Shown: positions 62,780-64,000 of the stretch, piece after piece | How the letters are laid out: each line of letters opens with the position of its first letter | Position numbering within the stretch: the first letter of the stretch is position 1 | Notes under the pieces: model-generated | Told to the model about the DNA's origin: nothing | What the model saw: the letters and a program-made list of their open reading frames with translations, nothing else | The model's database searches: none | Made by a program: the position numbers and the translations under genes | Assembly (NCBI GenBank): GCA_963691655.1 | Contig: CAVNUY010000046.1 | Span: 620,001-684,000, forward strand | DNA: 64,000 bases | Direction: 5' to 3' | Origin: Toxonevra muliebris | Taxonomy: Eukaryota; Arthropoda; Insecta; Diptera; Pallopteridae

Positions 62780-64000
62780 TTTAATTCCGAATTTTAATTC
62801 CGAATTTTAATTCCGAATTTTAATTCCAAATTTTAATTCCGAATTTTAATTCCTAATTTTAATTCCGAATTTTAATTCCGAATTTTAATTCAGAATTTTA
62901 ATTCCGAATTTTAATTCCGAATTTTAATTCCGAATTTTAATTCCGAATTTTAATTCCTAATTTTAATTTCGAATTTTAATTCCGAATTTTAATTCCGAAT
63001 TTTAATTCCTAATTTTAATTCCGAATTTTAATTTCGAATCTTAATTTCGAATTTCAATTTCGAATTTTAATTCCGAATTTTAATTTCGAATTTTAATTTC
63101 GAATTTTAATTCCGAATTTTAATTTCGAATTTTAATTCAGAATTTTAATTCCGAATTTTGATTCCGAATTTTAATTCCAAATTTTAATTCCGAATTTTAA
63201 TTCCTAATTTTAATTCCGAATTTTAATTCCGAATTTTAATTCCGAATTTTAATTCAGAATTTTAATTCCTAATTTTAATTTTGAATTTTAATTCCGAATT
63301 TTAATTCCGAATTTTAATTCCGAATTTTAATTCCTAATTTTAATTCCGAATTTTAATTTCGAATCTTAATTTCGAATTTCAATTTCGAATTTTAATTCCG
63401 AATTTTAATTCCTAATTTTAATTCCGAATTTTAATTTCGAATTTCAATTTCGAATTTTAATTCCGAAATTAAAATTCGAATTTTAATTCCGAAATTAAAA
63501 TTCGAATTTTAATTTCGAATTTTAATTCCGAAATTTAATTTCGAATTTTAATTTCGAATTTTAATTCCGAATTTTAATTCCGAATTTTAATTCCGAATTT
63601 TAATTCCTAATTTTAATTCCGAATTTTAATTTCGAATTTCAATTTCGAATTTTAATTCCGAAATTAAAATTCGAATTTTAATTCCGAATTTTAATTCCGA
63701 ATTTTAATTCCGAATTTTAATTTCGAATTTTAATTCCGAATTTTAATTCCGAATTTTAATTCCGAATTTTAATTCCAAATTTTAATTCCGAATTTTAATT
63801 CCTAATTTTAATTCCGAATTTTAATTCCGAATTTTAATTCAGAATTTTAATTCCGAACTTTAATTCCGAATTTTAATTCCTAATTTTAATTTCGAATTTT
63901 AATTCCGAATTTTAATTCCTAATTTTAATTCCGAATTTTAATTTCGAATCTTAATTTCGAATTTCAATTTCGAATTTCAATTTCGAATTTTAATTCCGAA
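62780..64000 (+). repeat. CCTAATTTT / TTCAGAATT-rich end segment
   Basis: C-type units dominate, with many CCTAATTTT and TTCAGAATT units (about 62890, 63136, 63254, 63839) and GAATCTTAA near 63040, 63364 and 63950. The combination resembles 13.5-13.7, 38.8-39.0 and 42.6-42.8 kb. The window ends within a C-type unit, so the array continues. Confidence 0.7.

Larger units (their letters stand above)
50702..63673 (+). repeat. Micro-inversion elements, group 6 (19 copies)
   Basis: Elements start at 50702, 51209, 52184, 52509, 53393, 56552, 57072, 57852, 59022, 59782, 60211, 61082, 61628, 62213, 62512, 62577, 63461, 63487 and 63656. The one at 59022 ends AAAATTTG. Most carry TTTCCAATT upstream. 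Four (50702, 53393, 57852, 61082) are followed by TTTTAAATCCG and two CCGAAATTT or CGAAATTT units, marking one multi-unit module. Those at 63461 and 63487 are only 26 bp apart. Confidence 0.9.
1..64000 (+). repeat. 13-bp satellite DNA array filling the window
   Basis: A head-to-tail tandem array of a 13-bp unit, TTAATTCCGAATT or TTAATTTCGAATT, fills every base; 64,000/13 gives about 4,920 units. All units lie in the same orientation apart from 11-bp micro-inversions. The two forms differ by C or T just before the CG step, and T-types look somewhat more common. Third most common is a T-to-C change giving TTTCAATTT. Units hold 2 or 3 G/C bases of 13, so the array is about 80% A+T, with T exceeding A and one CpG per unit. 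Both strands carry TAA in the unit and the period shifts frame, so no long reading frame can exist; ATG is almost absent. Both ends of the window lie inside the array. Such satellites are typical of eukaryotic heterochromatin; the exact chromosomal site and organism are not determined. There is no unique-sequence interval anywhere. Confidence 0.98.

Noticed and set aside
1..64000. Protein-coding regions
   Set aside because: Both strands carry TAA (or TGA on the minus strand where TTTCAATTT replaces it) in each 13-bp unit, and the period rotates through all frames, giving a stop about every 39 bases. Units lacking TAA on the + strand are too scattered to open long frames.
1..64000. Telomeric repeat
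   Set aside because: Unit length, low G+C and lack of a G-rich strand do not fit telomere repeats, and the many variants and higher-order repeats fit a satellite better.
1..64000. CRISPR array
   Set aside because: There are no spacers; the repeat is continuous and the unit is only 13 bp.
1..64000. Assembly or basecalling artefact as the source of the whole window
   Set aside because: Rare variants recur at exact, mutually consistent spacings and all phase drift is explained by few indels. Local mis-joins remain possible, especially for the pair 5.2/40.7 kb.
1..64000. Heat-shock elements (alternating TTC and GAA)
   Set aside because: The motif needs two bases between TTC and GAA; here the spacing is one (TTCCGAA) or zero (TTCGAA).
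1..64000. Transposon or virus remnants within the array
   Set aside because: No stretch departs from the 13-bp unit by more than a few bases, so no insertion is present.

Overview
The whole 64,000-base window is one uninterrupted satellite DNA array. The unit is 13 bp, in two common forms, TTAATTCCGAATT and TTAATTTCGAATT, repeated head to tail about 4,920 times from the first base to the last. The array runs off both ends, so neither edge is seen. I found no gene, RNA gene, transposon, CRISPR array, origin or unique sequence. The unit carries TAA on both strands and 13 is not a multiple of 3, so all six frames are closed every few tens of bases. The DNA is roughly 80% A+T but has one CpG in almost every unit. 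A gene-free simple-satellite block this long points to eukaryotic heterochromatin (centromeric, pericentromeric, subtelomeric, or a sex or B chromosome). I do not recognise the unit and cannot name the species.

The information lies in how variant units are arranged. Each unit is C-type (TTCCG) or T-type (TTTCG), with rarer forms: TTTCAATTT, CCAAATT, CCTAATT, TTCAGAA, TTAACTCCG, GAATCTTAA, TTTAAATTT, TTTTATTTTCG, CGAGTTTT, CGACTTTT and TTTCCAATT. The most distinctive variant is an 18-bp element, TTCCGAAATTAAAATTCG, in which 11 bp between two CG steps are exactly reverse-complemented. I located about 87 copies. They are used below as landmarks.

Layout: 1-1.5 kb has two micro-inversions. 1.5-9.1 kb has none and holds an 832-bp tandem duplication and shorter 650-bp and 221-bp-spaced modules. 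9.1-34.8 kb is rich in micro-inversions and contains a 5,045-bp-spaced duplication (15.7-24.0 kb) and a series of 1.47-1.70 kb higher-order repeats (28.9-34.5 kb). 34.8-38.4 kb again has none. About 37.0-44.3 kb is a 3.78-kb higher-order unit present twice in tandem, with a nested block of about 670 bp repeated three times in each copy. 47.3-49.3 kb has a 1,105-bp-spaced duplication. 50-64 kb mixes both landmark types and has duplications spaced 3,887, 1,183, 4,160/4,368, 1,040 and 429 bp. A 0.92-kb stretch near 5.2-6.1 kb is almost identical to one near 40.7-41.7 kb.

The 13-bp register is very strictly kept. About 17 small breaks account for the complete phase drift across the window. This fits growth by in-register unequal exchange or replication slippage, with rare out-of-register events that were then copied along with their surroundings. 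All measurements come from reading the sequence by eye; block edges are approximate, while spacings between landmarks were computed from coordinates.
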